From: Macrothele yani
Lineage: Eukaryota; Arthropoda; Arachnida; Araneae; Macrothelidae
Reading direction: 5' to 3'
DNA: 64,000 nt
Assembly (NCBI GenBank): GCA_039090855.1
Contig: CM077001.1
Span: 120,468,922 to 120,532,921, forward strand
The translations under genes were made by a program, and so were the position numbers. Positions 1-10,062 of the stretch are shown in pieces (the first letter of the stretch is position 1; every line of letters begins with the position of its first letter). The notes beneath the pieces were generated by a model. That model made no database searches. It saw only the letters and a list, made by a program, of their open reading frames with translations, and had not been told where the DNA came from.

Positions 1-19
1 AAGGTACTACCGGAAATTT

Positions 20-307
20 GATTGATTGATTGTAGAGGATTTTAGGAAAGGAGTGTCTGACCCCAGGTCTTAAACAACCCTTAGAAATAGGAAGCTAGGA
101 GATTTGGGCTAGAGTGCCCGATAGGAAAGTGACACGGAAGCGAAGTAGAAAGGGGGAGGAAGACGCCCTTATTTATTACAGGGGGGCAGTACCCGGGGTC
201 CGACGGCTTAACGTGCCCATCCGACGCACGGCGGGTATTTAGTGGATCGAACCTGAGGTCTTTTCCGTGGCAGTCACGAACGTTGCCCACTAGGCCACCC
301 GCGGCCC
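20..307 (-). mobile_element. SINE-A copy 1, tRNA-derived SINE, near full length
   Basis: Read on the minus strand, this starts with a tRNA-like head containing an A-box (TGGCCTAGTGG) and a B-box-like GGTTCGATCC, then a conserved body ending in CCTAAAATCCTCTA and a short (CAAT)n-type tail. An imperfect target duplication beginning TACTACCGG flanks it at about 5-19 and 308-322. Related copies occur at 11844-12029, 23167-23449, 23603-23783, 26516-26825 and 27200-27506, which defines the family. Such elements are transcribed by RNA polymerase III and copied by a partner LINE. The variable short-repeat tails fit an RTE-type partner, but that link is inference. Confidence 0.85.
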
Positions 308-323
308 TACTACCGGGAATATT

Positions 324-745
324 CCCGTTCACTTGACCATGTAGCCTGTAAGATTCTCAGACCTCGTTCGTGGCTAAATATGTAAATAGGATTTAATATC
401 CACATCCAATGCTCTTTCTTTGCGCCTTTCCAGTAGTACCGTGAGAAGTAGCACCAACTGGCGCCGAGCAGCAAAGGATCAGAAATCTTTGTAAACAAGT
501 AAACAAAGCTGTACTCCTGAAGAAAACAGGGAGGAGCAACACAATAAGAATAGCGACATACCCAAATATGTATTTTCTAATGTTTTGTGTTGATGTTGGC
601 ACGTGTTCTCCTTTCTCTGTCAGTGACTGGAGAAGTGGGATAGATCGAAGTTGGCTTTGCTAAAGGATTAACTACTTCTAAGTAGGCTATACAGAGGGAT
701 TAACTTCTGCTTGGCAGGCGCGACGCAACGGGTGTGCTAGGGTGG
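324..745. other. Intergenic stretch, no recognised feature
   Basis: Short open frames occur on both strands, but none resembles a known family and none is long enough to stand out. I see no RNA gene or repeat structure. Confidence 0.5.
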
Positions 746-753
746 ACTTCAGC

Positions 754-995
754 CAGGGCCGTATAAGAATGGTTTTCGGGGAGGGGGGGGGGGGTTTAAA
801 TCCATCAGGACAAAATAAAAATTAATGAAAAATAGAAGAAAAAATAAAGCATTATTTTCTATTGTAGGTTGAGGCACTTTTATTAAATTAAAGCATTTTT
901 CTAATGTAAGTCGCATTTTAACAAAGAAATGAAACAATTTTGAATTTGAAGGAGGGGGGGCAAGGCTCCCTTGCCGCTCTCTAAATACGCCCCTG
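754..995. mobile_element. Small non-autonomous hAT element (MITE, 242 bp)
   Basis: Identical 8-bp target duplications ACTTCAGC lie at 746-753 and 996-1003. The termini are inverted: CAGGGCCGTATAAGAATG on the left and, read from the other strand, CAGGGGCGTATTTAGAGAG. An 8-bp duplication with CAGGG-type termini is the hAT signature. There is no coding capacity, so it would depend on a hAT transposase supplied in trans. Runs of G lie just inside both ends. Confidence 0.85.
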
Positions 996-1156
996 ACTTC
1001 AGCCCACCTAACTTTTCTTCCAGCCCCCCTACCCCCTCAATAAAGGAATCTTTGTAAACAAGTAAACAAACTTCAAAGCCAACTTTAAAGTTTGAATCTA
1101 GCAGTTAGAACACATGGCGAATGCAACCCAGGGTTTGAAAAATCGGCTACTCCGAC

Positions 1157-1988
1157 CACGGGCCCGCCAAGGGCATTTGCTGCCCGGGTGCAAGCCCAGA
1201 TTTCCCGCCCTTTGTACGAGAATATTTTTTAATTTTTATTCATTATATATATATGAGTCCATAACATTGAACATGACGGGCGTAGGTTTAACTATAGCTA
1301 ACCAACTAACCAAAAAATCTCTCATATGGGTTTATATACAAATAAGTTGCTTAAACAAAAACAGAATTCGAAATAACTGTTTTTCATATTTAAAAAAATA
1401 TTTTTACGTATAAAAACAAGTTGTATGAAACTAAAAGCAGAATTTGAAATAAATGATTTTCATATAAAATCCCCTTAAACCTCGATACCCTTATTGCATC
1501 TAATTTCAGAGCACGGTTTTACGGTCAACGCTAGAAGCTTTTTGTTTATAATTTGCCAAAGGTAAGGTGATTCAGAAAAGAAAGCATATATTTCTTGAAT
1601 AATACCGTTCACAGTGTTTTCTCTTTATATTGGACCCATTGTCATATTGCCACGCACGTCAAAAATGCTGAAATCTTCAAGATTTAAAAAAAAATTAGAA
1701 AAAAAATTATTACCCCTTTTCCCGCGGTATCCGTTACTGAACAAAACAATAAAAATTTTGCTCTGATTTCAAGTCGTTTTCTGTGAATTATATAATGAAT
1801 ATTTTTATTAGAAAAATAAACGTGCCACGTAGCATTACGATTTCTCACAGTAAAACGTTTTCTTAACTTCTTTCACGTTTCTAACACTAATTTGTCAATT
1901 GTAAAATTTGATTGAGACGTTCTGCCGCCCCCGGAAGCTGGCGCCCGGGTGCTTCGCCCACATTGAACCGCCGCTTGGCACGTCCCTG
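1157..1988. mobile_element. Non-autonomous hAT element (832 bp)
   Basis: Identical 8-bp duplications ACTCCGAC lie at 1149-1156 and 1989-1996. The termini are imperfectly inverted: CACGGGCCCGCCAAGGGC on the left and CAGGGACGTGCCAAGCGG read from the right end. The interior is AT-rich without a recognisable transposase. GC-rich blocks containing CCCGGGTGC sit near each end. It is a second hAT family, distinct from 754-995. Confidence 0.75.
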
Positions 1989-1996
1989 ACTCCGAC

Positions 1997-2496
1997 GCCC
2001 AGACCTCTCAATTTTTACGTTCGGACTACGGCAAATTATTTGTTTATTAGCCCGAACTACTGGTTAGAAGCTTGTTTTTTTTAAAGCTGTGGCGCATAAG
2101 TCAGTGTATTTTTTTAGATATTTTACATGCTGTTTTTTATAAGGAACACATCATATTCCTTTCGCTGTGAAGAATAGCTCCAACATATTTTCTACTTTGC
2201 TATTCAAAATTCTTCTGCTTGGGGGCGTAGAGTTAAATCATGTTATCCTCTATATCTGTTCTTCTAATTATTTGATATAAAAAATCGTTTTGTCTCTGAT
2301 ATGTTCCTTCAGCTAGGAGAATTATTTTTGAGCACAGTTTGTTAATTTTCGTAACAGACTTTTCAACCGCATAGTGGACGAAAGTTAACTGTTTCTGTTC
2401 CTGGATGTGTTATCGATTGTAGAAACGCGTTGATTTTTTTTTTTTTTTTTTTTTTTTGTATTTTCTGTAATGGATTCCATTGACTATGAATAATTC
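1997..2496. other. AT-rich intergenic sequence with a poly-T run
   Basis: No gene or transposon is recognised. A pure T run occurs at about 2435-2457. Confidence 0.5.
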
Positions 2497-2507
2497 TGAA
2501 ATATTTT

Positions 2508-3152
2508 TTTTGTTTTTTGATTGAAGGTTTAAGGTGGATCCCTTAAAATCTTTGCCTTGTATTTCCAATGGGCAAACTTCTGTAGCTATTTTCTTCATAA
2601 TTCGTGCGTTTTCAAGGATGAAAACTGTAACATCGATAAGAATAATTTTATATTATAGCCTAGTATACTTAATATTTTCTAAAACTTAACCATAATTATA
2701 ATAAAAATCAATAACTTTTCCTTCGTTGGTGTTGAGAAGAGAAAATAGATGGCGCGGCCTGTACATAGATGACGTCAGTAGACAAACAACTGTTCAATTG
2801 CTTGATTATTCTTAAATTTTAGAAAATATTAAGTATACTAGGCTATAATATGAAGTTATATTTATCGGTGTTCAAATTTTCATCCTTGGGAACACATAAA
2901 ATTTTGAAGAAAATGGCTACAGAAGTTTGCCCATTGGAAATACAAGGCAAAGATTTTAGGTGAATCCACCTTAACGACTACCGTGAGCAACTCAATGGTC
3001 TACAAGCAGTCGCCCGTCCCTAATTTAGGGTCACTGGTTCCAGGGAAGGGAGAGAGCCACAACATCCATGCTTCACCGGGATTCGAACCCGGTCACATCT
3101 CGGACGAATGGTCATAAGCCAGCGCTTAGACCACTGCGTCACTGAGGGGGTT
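2508..3152 (-). mobile_element. SINE-B copy 1, split by a TTAA MITE
   Basis: On the minus strand the tRNA-like head (B-box GGGTTCGAATCCC) starts near 3150 and the poly-A tail appears as T/A-rich sequence at 2508-2522. The target duplication TGAAATATTTT is at 2497-2507 and 3153-3163. A 438-bp MITE sits at the TTAA in the tail. The uninterrupted copy at 38325-38549 gives the empty site (GGTGGTCGTTAAACCTCC), so this is one SINE split by a later insertion. The A-box part is degenerate. Confidence 0.9.
2533..2970. mobile_element. TTAA-flanked MITE with long inverted repeats, copy 1 (438 bp)
   Basis: The element starts GGTGGATCCC and ends in its approximate inverse, with TTAA at 2529-2532 and 2971-2974. 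The terminal inverted repeats are about 170 bp and include TTTCCAATGGGCAAACTTCT. The short unpaired centre contains GATGGCGCGGCC and GACGTCAGTAGACAAACAA. There is no coding capacity. A second copy of exactly the same length is at 25967-26404. TTAA targets are typical of the piggyBac superfamily; assignment is inferred from target choice only. Confidence 0.88.
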
Positions 3153-3218
3153 TGAAATATTTTATTTGTGTAGGTAAGAATTCAAAAGACAACCGAAAAT
3201 TTGGTGTCGTCATCTTTG

Positions 3219-3440
3219 TGGTGTTAACGATCACCATCACATATCACATTGGAGTTCAACGAAGCAGTCTCCCATTCTTAATTTAGGGTCACTAGTTCCA
3301 GGGAATGGAAAGAGTCAAGGCCGAAAGACAAGCACAGCACACCATTCATGCCTCATCCGGTACTCGAATCCGGGTTCATCTCGGACGATCAGCTAGGGAC
3401 CGTATGTCTCTGATCAGTCGGCGCCATGGGTGACACTGTT
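3219..3440 (-). mobile_element. Diverged SINE-B copy 2
   Basis: This shares with the other SINE-B copies the body block TTAGGGTCACTAGTTCCAGGG and a degenerate tRNA-like head in the same relative positions, on the minus strand. Identity is lower than among the other copies and no clear target duplication is visible, so it is an old insertion next to copy 1. Confidence 0.7.
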
Positions 3441-3813
3441 CCGAATTTGTACAGTCTCCGCACACGGCGTTCATGGTGTCATACTTTTTGTGTCTGTTTT
3501 GTACATGCAAATGAAAAAGAGTATTAAGGCTATCACACACTTTTAATTTTATTCTGTTTCTCGCTGATAAACAAAAAGGAAACGAAATGCAATAGCCTGT
3601 TAGTTTGTTCTCTAAAGCATTAAAACCACTTTTAAAATGTAAAGAACTCCGGATGAAGAAGCTATCAAGATGTTCTTCAAGAAAGGAGTTACTATTTTAT
3701 ATCGTGTTAGTGACCTACAAAGAGGTGCCAAAGAAATTGGAAAGCGCGCTAACATTTCCATTACATGCCACCACACCGATGCGGTAAATGGTATCGACCG
3801 CAAGCGACGTATA
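3441..3813. other. Unassigned sequence with small open frames
   Basis: An open frame on the plus strand (about 3640-3815) runs into the left end of the mariner-like element and could be a fragment of something older, but I do not recognise it. No repeat copy is seen elsewhere in the window. Confidence 0.35.
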
Positions 3814-3815
3814 TA

Positions 3816-4753
3816 CAGGGTGATTGTGAACTCCTTTAACAAAACAAGAGGGGTGATAGCGCACATCAAGACGGACACTATTTACAATGGAAACTAGGGC
3901 CGCATTCCACTCCCAGTGCCAGAAAACAGTAAAGTTACATATCCACGCTGAGCCTTTAACAGTGAAAACAAAGAAACATATTTAATTTATGAGTTGCACA
4001 ATTCCAATCGCATCAGAGAAAGACTCAAAGGAGCTGCTCAAACTGGCGTCCAAGGGCGTCGTTGCACAGTCCACACCGGGGAATGAAGGACTGTCGCACC
4101 CTCTCGTAGACTACCGGTGTGGTGTTGACCTTGTGCGCAGCAACAGCGATTCGCGCGATGAGATCTTCCAGGGAGCCCGCAGGTGTCTCGTACACCAATG
4201 TTTTCATGTGACCCCAGAAGAAGAAGTCCTGTGTATTAAGGTCCGGGAAGCGTGGAGGCCAAGCCACAGGCCCACTGCTTGCTTCCAATCCACCGACCGG
4301 GATGTGTTGTATTTAGGAAGTACGGGACCTCGGTGGCAAAGTGTGCTGAGGCCCCATCATGCATAAACCAAATCTCCGTCCGTGTGGTGAGCGGAACATC
4401 CTGAAACAGACCGGGAAGCACTTGCTTCAGGAACACACGGTACGCTGCACTGGTCAGTCGTATACGTCAATAATCATGTGATGTTCGCACGTTAATATCG
4501 CTGAACGAATCTGCTGCGTTTTTAAATGTTTGCTCCTCATCGTCTTCGCTCGAGTTCAGCACACCTAATTTGCATCTTGTGCTTCTCATGCACTGGTTGG
4601 AACTCCGTATGCCTGCTGAACGTTTTTCGAACGTGCTCTTTTGTGGCACTAGGAGTGGAATGCGGACCTAGGTTCCATTGCAAATATTGTTAGTCTTGAT
4701 GTGTACTGTCACCCCTCTTGTTTTGTTGAAGGAGTTTACAAACAGCCAGGCAG
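3816..4753 (-). mobile_element. Mariner-like element MLE-1, internally deleted
   Basis: Imperfect terminal inverted repeats of about 90 bp face each other at 3816-3915 (TACAGGGTGATTGTGAAC) and 4655-4753 and share the block AAAACAAGAGGGGTGA. A TA dinucleotide precedes the left end; the extreme right end has decayed. Minus-strand frames at 4436-4025 encode the C-terminal half of a Tc1/mariner transposase: FMHDGASAHF with the second catalytic Asp, then PPRFPDLNTQDFFFWGHMK with the third. The N-terminal DNA-binding region and first Asp are missing. A fragment at 4649-4467 resembles part of the linker region. It cannot encode a working enzyme. Confidence 0.8.
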
Positions 4754-4824
4754 ATATATCCGCAAGCTCAGGTAGTAGCATTCGCAGTTCAAACGGCAGC
4801 TTATCAGGATTTAAGCGTCAGTTG

Positions 4825-4935
4825 GCGCTCGGGATATGGGTAACTCCGTCTCGGAATTTACCATGAAATTTGGTTTTACACGGTCAACAATTAGAGAGTT
4901 GTGTAATGTTCGTGGAATATGGCTGACTAAACACT
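4825..4935 (+). other. Possible Tc1-type helix-turn-helix fragment
   Basis: The plus-strand peptide SVSEFTMKFGFTRSTI resembles the DNA-binding helix of Tc1-family transposases (compare SISEVVQALGFSRATV in Tc1-A). It is short and isolated, directly before the PLE fragment, so this is a weak call. Confidence 0.3.
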
Positions 4936-4949
4936 ACATAGATCAGTCT

Positions 4950-6090
4950 CACAATTTCACCTGTAATGAACCAGGAGTCATTCAAAAACTTCAGAAAATG
5001 TTACTTACGATTAGTGTTTGTCAGGCTAAATATCCTTTAGCACAACTACACCCTACGATCAATTTTACTATGGAGTTAGAACACAATAATACATTGCCTT
5101 ATCTGGATGTTTTACCGAGTAAATCGCCTGAAAATCGCTTCCGTACACTACAAACCCACTTCCGTTTTCAACCTGATGCTCCGTAGCTCATTCTGCCAAA
5201 CAGATTACAAGACAGCTTTCTTCCGTTCTCGAATTAGAAGAGCATTCGACATCTCCTCCGATGTTCCTTCTAGACTAAGTGAATTAGAAAGCTTTATCGA
5301 TTTGGTCACCGAGACAGGATACGATCCGAACATGGTACATAGATATATCGAAAGAAACAAAAAGAGGCATGCAGATCTTTCTATGCCGCGGCTACGCTAT
5401 CTGGGCTCTATTTCTTACGTACCAAATGTTTCCTATAAACTCAAGAACGCGCTCAGAAAGATGATCTCGGTGTCGGCATAAGATCTCCGACATCTTTTAA
5501 GCGAAATACTGACGAGCTCCCACTTTCCAACGAAGCAGGTGTTTATGCCGTCCCTCTACAATATCCGGATGGCTCCAAGCGATACTACATTGGGATGACC
5601 AAGCGTTCATTTAGAATTACAGTCAACGAGCATAAGAAAGGCATAAAAAACGGCAAATTTACCACGGCCCTATCAAGAGAAGTCCAGTTCAAGTCCGCCG
5701 ATCCTATGTGGTATGACATAAAGAAATTAGCTTCCTACTCTACTCCTAGATCCACAGCCATTCAGGAAACATTGGAGATCATTACCAGCAATGAGGCCTG
5801 CAATGATGGCGTCTCGCTAGAGTTACCACGAATTTGGAACCAATTCTTCAAATAATTAATGTCTTTTGTTTTCCTCCAAGGATTCCGCGTGCAAAACGAA
5901 CGTGATGCCTCGTGTTGTTATGTATTACATTCGCATCTCTTTGTTTATTGTCAAGTCAAGTCACCGCGTTCAAAGTGTTGAAGCGTTCTATTATTTATTT
6001 TGCAGTTTAATGTCTACCTTCTTTGAAAAAGCCATCTGGTTAATGTGCGAAATCTTCGAAACTTTGGTTTTATTTACGCCAATAAATTCG
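4950..6090 (+). mobile_element. Penelope-like element (PLE), 3' fragment
   Basis: The fragment encodes in order the end of a PLE reverse transcriptase (INFTMELEHNNTLPYLDVL and the following thumb-like region at about 5170-5480), a linker and a C-terminal GIY-YIG endonuclease. The frame shifts near 5160 and near 5460. After the stop at 5853 about 240 bp of AT-rich 3' sequence ends in AATAAATTCG. Most of the reverse transcriptase is absent, so it is 5'-truncated and dead. A second PLE fragment lies at 17225-17755 and a possible PLE-derived palindrome at 53600-53780. Confidence 0.85.
5487..5855 (+). pseudogene. PLE GIY-YIG endonuclease domain
   Basis: The frame holding GVYAV, then YYIGMTKRSFRITVNEHKK, then IQETLEI matches the GIY-YIG nuclease fold: the GVY and YIG strands, the catalytic Arg-containing helix, His, and the metal-binding Glu in the ETLEI helix. 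In PLEs this domain follows the reverse transcriptase and nicks target DNA to prime reverse transcription. The domain is open and complete to its stop, but it is cut off from the reverse transcriptase by a frameshift near 5460, hence pseudogene. Confidence 0.85.
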
Positions 6091-6238
6091 AATAATTAGT
6101 ATAGTTATAGTATCTTAAATATTAGATAACTAATCCAATTTACTTGTGAGGAAACGTATAACGAAAAAAAAAAAAAATCCACCAACACTAAATGTATAAT
6201 ACGCAGAAGTCAAGAGATCACAACTTCAAGTAACTCAC
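5870..6238. other. PLE 3' sequence followed by AT-rich spacer
   Basis: The first part, to about 6090, is probably the PLE 3' untranslated region. The remainder, with a poly-A run at about 6163-6176, leads into the RTE target site. No gene is seen. Confidence 0.5.
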
Positions 6239-6463
6239 TTTCGCAACTCATCATCATCATCATCATCATCATCACTGTCAACCATTATCAATCCACTGCT
6301 GGACAAAGGTCTCCCCAAGTTTCCTCCACAACGGTCTGTCTTGTGCCAGTCTCCTCCATGTCACTCCCGCATACTTTCGAATTTCATCCACCCATCTCCC
6401 ATGTGGTCTTCTTCTGGGTCTTCTCCTGTCCCTTGGAATCCAATCTAAAATTTCGGCTGTCCA

Positions 6464-7309
6464 TCAATGGTCTGTCATTCTGGCAGTATGTCCAGCACAT
6501 TGCCATTTCAGGGATTTAACTCTGATCATGATGTCTTCCACTCTTGTCATTTTTCGGATCCACGAGTTCCTCTTCTTATCTCTCCTGGTTATACCAAGCA
6601 TGCACCTCTCCATGCTGCTTTGAGTTGTCTGCAGCCTTTGTATGTTACTTTTAGTTAAGGTCCACGTCTCTGCACCATACGTAAGCACTGGAAGGATGCA
6701 TCGATCAAACATTTTTCTTTTAAGACATAATGGCATATTGCTCTTGAAAATTATGCTGTTTCTTCCAAAAGCTCTCCAGGCAAGTTTTGTACGCCGATTA
6801 ATTTCTTCATCAATGTGACCCTCACTTGATATCTTCTGTCCAAGATAAACGTACGTGTCAGTTATCTCCAGCTTTTCTCCATCAATCGATAAATCTTCAT
6901 TTCTTGTAAAAGCATTGAACATTACTTTTGTCTTCTGAAAGTTCATTTTTAATCCCACTTCTTTACTCTTGTCAGCAAGTTCCTGGACCATACTCTGCAG
7001 CTCTAATGGGGTAGTTGCAGTAATGACTACGCCATCAGCAAAACGAAGGTGGGTTAGATAATCTCCATTAATCTTTATCCCTTTGTTTTCCCAGTTCAGT
7101 GATTGAAAGACATTTTCCAATGTGGCATTAAAGAGCTTCGGAGATATGGTGTCACCTTGTCTCACTCCCTTTCCAATTTTTATGTGTGTTGTATTTTCAA
7201 ACAGCCGAATCTTTTCACTTGCATTTTCATAGATGTTATTAATAATATTAATGTACGCGTCTTCAATACCGCAGGATTTCAGGGCCATTGTAACTGCTGA
7301 TGTTTTCAC
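6464..7309 (-). pseudogene. RTE reverse transcriptase, 3' part, catalytic site mutated
   Basis: The frame covers the second half of the polymerase (KGVRQGDTISPKLFNATLENVF, HLRFADGVVITATT) and the C-terminal region to just before the stop. The catalytic box reads FADG where the intact copy reads FADD, so an essential metal-binding Asp is lost. With the internal deletion this makes the copy non-functional. Confidence 0.9.
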
Positions 7310-7994
7310 CGAAAAAAAGGCTGTTGAGGTGCATCTTACATCTCACCAATCTATGGTCACTACCTGTGTTGAACTTGTTTAGCACACTGCAGTCTTCTAT
7401 GACGAATTTTTTGTTACACATAATAAAATCAATTTCACTTGTCGTTCCAGATGGATGTCTCCATGTCCATTTCCTGTGTGGCTTTTTCTTGAAAAAGGAG
7501 TTCAAGATGAAAAACCCTTCTGCCTCTGCAAACTCTACGAGAGTATTTCCACGCTGGTTTCTGTTGCCGTGTCCGAATTTACCTACTGAAGTTTTATTCT
7601 GTTGCCGTTGCCCTATTTTTGCATTGAAATCTCCCATAATTATCTTTAAGTGCTGCTTACCTTTATTATTTAGATGACGAATTTCCTCATGAAATTCTTC
7701 AATTTCTTCTTCAGGATGACTTGTGGTGGGTGCGTAAGTTTGAATAATCTGAACCTGGTATCTTCTCGAGAGTTGGATAACGAGTCGTTCAGCTCTGTCA
7801 GAGGAACTTTCAACTTCTACAACTTTATCCTTCAGTTTCCTGTTTATTATAAATCCAACACCACTAGTTCTGCCAGTATCAGGCCCACGATAGTAGAAGA
7901 GATGTCTACTTTTCAGTTCAATGAGATCTCCTTTTCTCCTTACCTCACTTAGCCCGACGATGTACCATTTGATCCTTTGTAGTTCCTCTTCCAA
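7263..7994 (-). pseudogene. RTE endonuclease domain (APE-like), truncated
   Basis: The minus-strand frame encodes the LINE endonuclease: GLSEVRR (catalytic Glu), QTYAPTT, GDFNAKIG (catalytic Asp/Asn), WTWRHPSGTTSEIDFIM and GSDHRLV (catalytic Asp/His). After KMHLN the sequence crosses the internal deletion and loses the linker and first half of the reverse transcriptase. This domain normally nicks target DNA for target-primed reverse transcription. Confidence 0.88.
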
Positions 7995-8594
7995 TTCAAG
8001 AAGCCTTTAATCAGAAGATAACGAGCGTTCATTATATGTAGCCAAGGTCAGCATCAGATGGCAGCCTAGTCTGGTCCTCCGGGGATTCTTAGCACCCTCT
8101 GCCTTCATGTCGCACTGGCCGCTGCCTTGGCCAGGTACATTCCAGCTGCCGCAGACTGAGGGCCAAGATTTAAGTTGTGAAGACATTTTGGAGGAGTTTG
8201 GCCATAACTCACCACGCTGGCCAAGCGGGTTGGTGAGTGTGGGATAGCATTTCCTCTAATCCCGATGGTATATTTATACCGCTATTGGCGGTCGTCAGAG
8301 CCCCTTTAGTGGGAACAGGATGTACCACGAGAAGGCGGGGTTAACATTTGTCAAGGAGAGGCTGTGATGTTACGCATCAACTGACCTTACATCCCGTTTC
8401 GCAACTATTTACTACTATATCGTCATACTACCAACATCTCCACATATTGCTGCTGCTCAAACATTATACACTGAAGAGCAATTGAATTAGAGACAGCTGG
8501 CGTTATGCAAATGTGCGCTGTGGGCGGCCCTGTAAACGGAAACGACAGGACGATTGCAGCGATCCGACAATATAAGGAGTGATGCGACGGGAAT

Positions 8595-8971
8595 TGGTTG
8601 GTTGGTTGGTTGATTTTTATGGCGCAAGGGCCATGTTTGGCCAAAGAGCGCCAGACACAAGATAAACAAACAGTATTAAAAAACGTGGCATAAATCCCAA
8701 AATCTGGCAGACCAAGTAAAACCGAACCATGAGAATGAGGGAAGGGCCAAAAAAGACAATGAAACAAACAGTATTAAAAACACGGTACAATGGTTAGAAA
8801 CTAGCCGATTAAGTAAAACTGAGGAATGAGAATGATAAAACACATCACGAAAACGAACACAACTACACATAAGATGACTCATAGGAGAGGGACGAACTGT
8901 CACTCTCCTCCCCTTATGTTCCTCTATAATGTTGGTTGAGGGTGGGGACCTCGCCGAGTCTGAGACAGTTG
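8595..8971 (-). mobile_element. SINE-E nested in Tc1-A
   Basis: This 377-bp insertion is flanked by the 11-bp duplication GCGACGGGAAT at 8584-8594 and 8972-8982, and Tc1-A copies 2 and 3 show the empty site. On the minus strand it ends in a (CCAA)n tail, which marks a retroposon. The 5' part has a B-box-like GAGGTCCCCACCCTCAACC, too weak to name a parent RNA. No other copy is seen in the window. Confidence 0.8.
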
Positions 8972-9532
8972 GCGACGGGAATCAGTAAGAGTCGGACGCA
9001 GTATGGGTAAGACGAAGGATCTAAGCGCATTTGATCGTGGTCCAATTGTCGGGGTCCGACGAATGGGTCACTCCATCTCGAAAGTCGTGCAGGCACTGGG
9101 ATTTTAACGAGCCACTGTGTCAAGGGTGCACCATGAGTACATCGAATCCGGTAAAAGCATCCCTGCAATCCAACTGACGTGGACAACAGCGTGTGGATGA
9201 GCAGGGTCATCGTCGGCTAGCTCGCATTGTAACAGCGGATACACGGTCCATAGCGCAAGAAATCACTCGACAATTTAACGCTGCTGAAAAAAAAAAAACG
9301 TGTTAGCCACACCATCGAGAACCTTCTCCTCGCTATGGGGTACAGAAGCCATCGTCCCACAAGGGTACCGCTGCTGACCTCACATCACGGGGTGCAAAGA
9401 TTAGCATGGGGGCGGGAACATCGCCACCGGACCCTAGACATGTGGAAAAATGTTGCCTGGACTGATGAGTCGAGATTCACATTGGTACATGCGGATGGCA
9501 GGATATGAGTACGGCGCACACCACATGAAGCG

Positions 9533-9931
9533 ATGGAACCTTCTTACCAGCAGGGTACTCTTCAAGCTGGTGGGGGTGGCATTCTTGTCTGGGGACTGTT
9601 TACGTGGACTGAAATGGGACTCCTGGTACGTGACATCGTCCCTCACAGGTCAACGTTACCGGGATATCCTGGACGACCATTTGCTCCCGTTTGTGAGTCT
9701 TCAACATCCCACTGGGGACCTCATCCTGCAACAAGACAATGCAGCTCCCGAATTGTATCCGAATGGTTGGAAGAACACTCCACCGACGTGACATCGCTTC
9801 TTTGGCCAGCTAGGTCACCTGATCTCAATCCCATCGAGTACATCTGGGATGCCATCGAGAGAGATGTTCGAGGCTCTGACCCCCTTCCATCAAATCTTCG
9901 TGAACTGTGGGAGCTTGTTCAGGGGTCGTAG
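9533..9931 (+). pseudogene. Tc1-A transposase, C-terminal fragment (copy 1)
   Basis: The frame begins in the conserved LQAGGGGILVWGLFTW region and, after the 10-nt deletion changes frame, continues through [38 protein letters not shown]. It retains the third catalytic residue (Glu of PIE) but not an intact QQDNAPCH motif. Tc1 transposases cut and paste the element at TA sites. Confidence 0.85.
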
Positions 9932-10062
9932 ATCCGTATGACTTCCGAACGCTTCCGGTGTCTTGTCGAGTCCATGCCGAGGCGAATCGCCGCCGTCATC
10001 AGGGCTAAAGGTGGTGCTACACGTTACTAGACAGGTATCTCTAATTCAATTGCTCTTCAGTG

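Larger units (their letters stand above)
6249..8396 (-). mobile_element. RTE LINE copy 1, internally deleted (2.15 kb)
   Basis: The 10-bp target duplication TTTCGCAACT flanks it at 6239-6248 and 8397-8406, and the 3' end is a (TCA)n/(TGA)n microsatellite at 6249-6275. Both ends match the full-length copy at 40042-43213, but about 1 kb is missing. The junction near 7310-7325 joins the end of the endonuclease region directly to the middle of the reverse transcriptase. The deleted interval lacks GT-AG ends, so splicing does not explain it. Confidence 0.92.
8469..10062 (+). mobile_element. Tc1-A copy 1, interrupted by a SINE
   Basis: Terminal inverted repeats begin CACTGAAGAGCAATTGAATT at both ends; TA precedes the left end. 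Without the nested SINE the length is 1206 bp, equal to copy 3 at 50331-51536. The transposase frames are broken, including an A-run frameshift near 9290 and a 10-nt deletion after CAAGACAATGCA at about 9732-9743 that removes part of the second catalytic motif. The later frame still reads [20 protein letters not shown]. The same 10-nt deletion occurs in copy 2. Confidence 0.9.

Noticed and set aside
7310..7325. RTE internal deletion as a spliced intron
   Set aside because: The missing interval does not begin with GT or end with AG on the sense strand.
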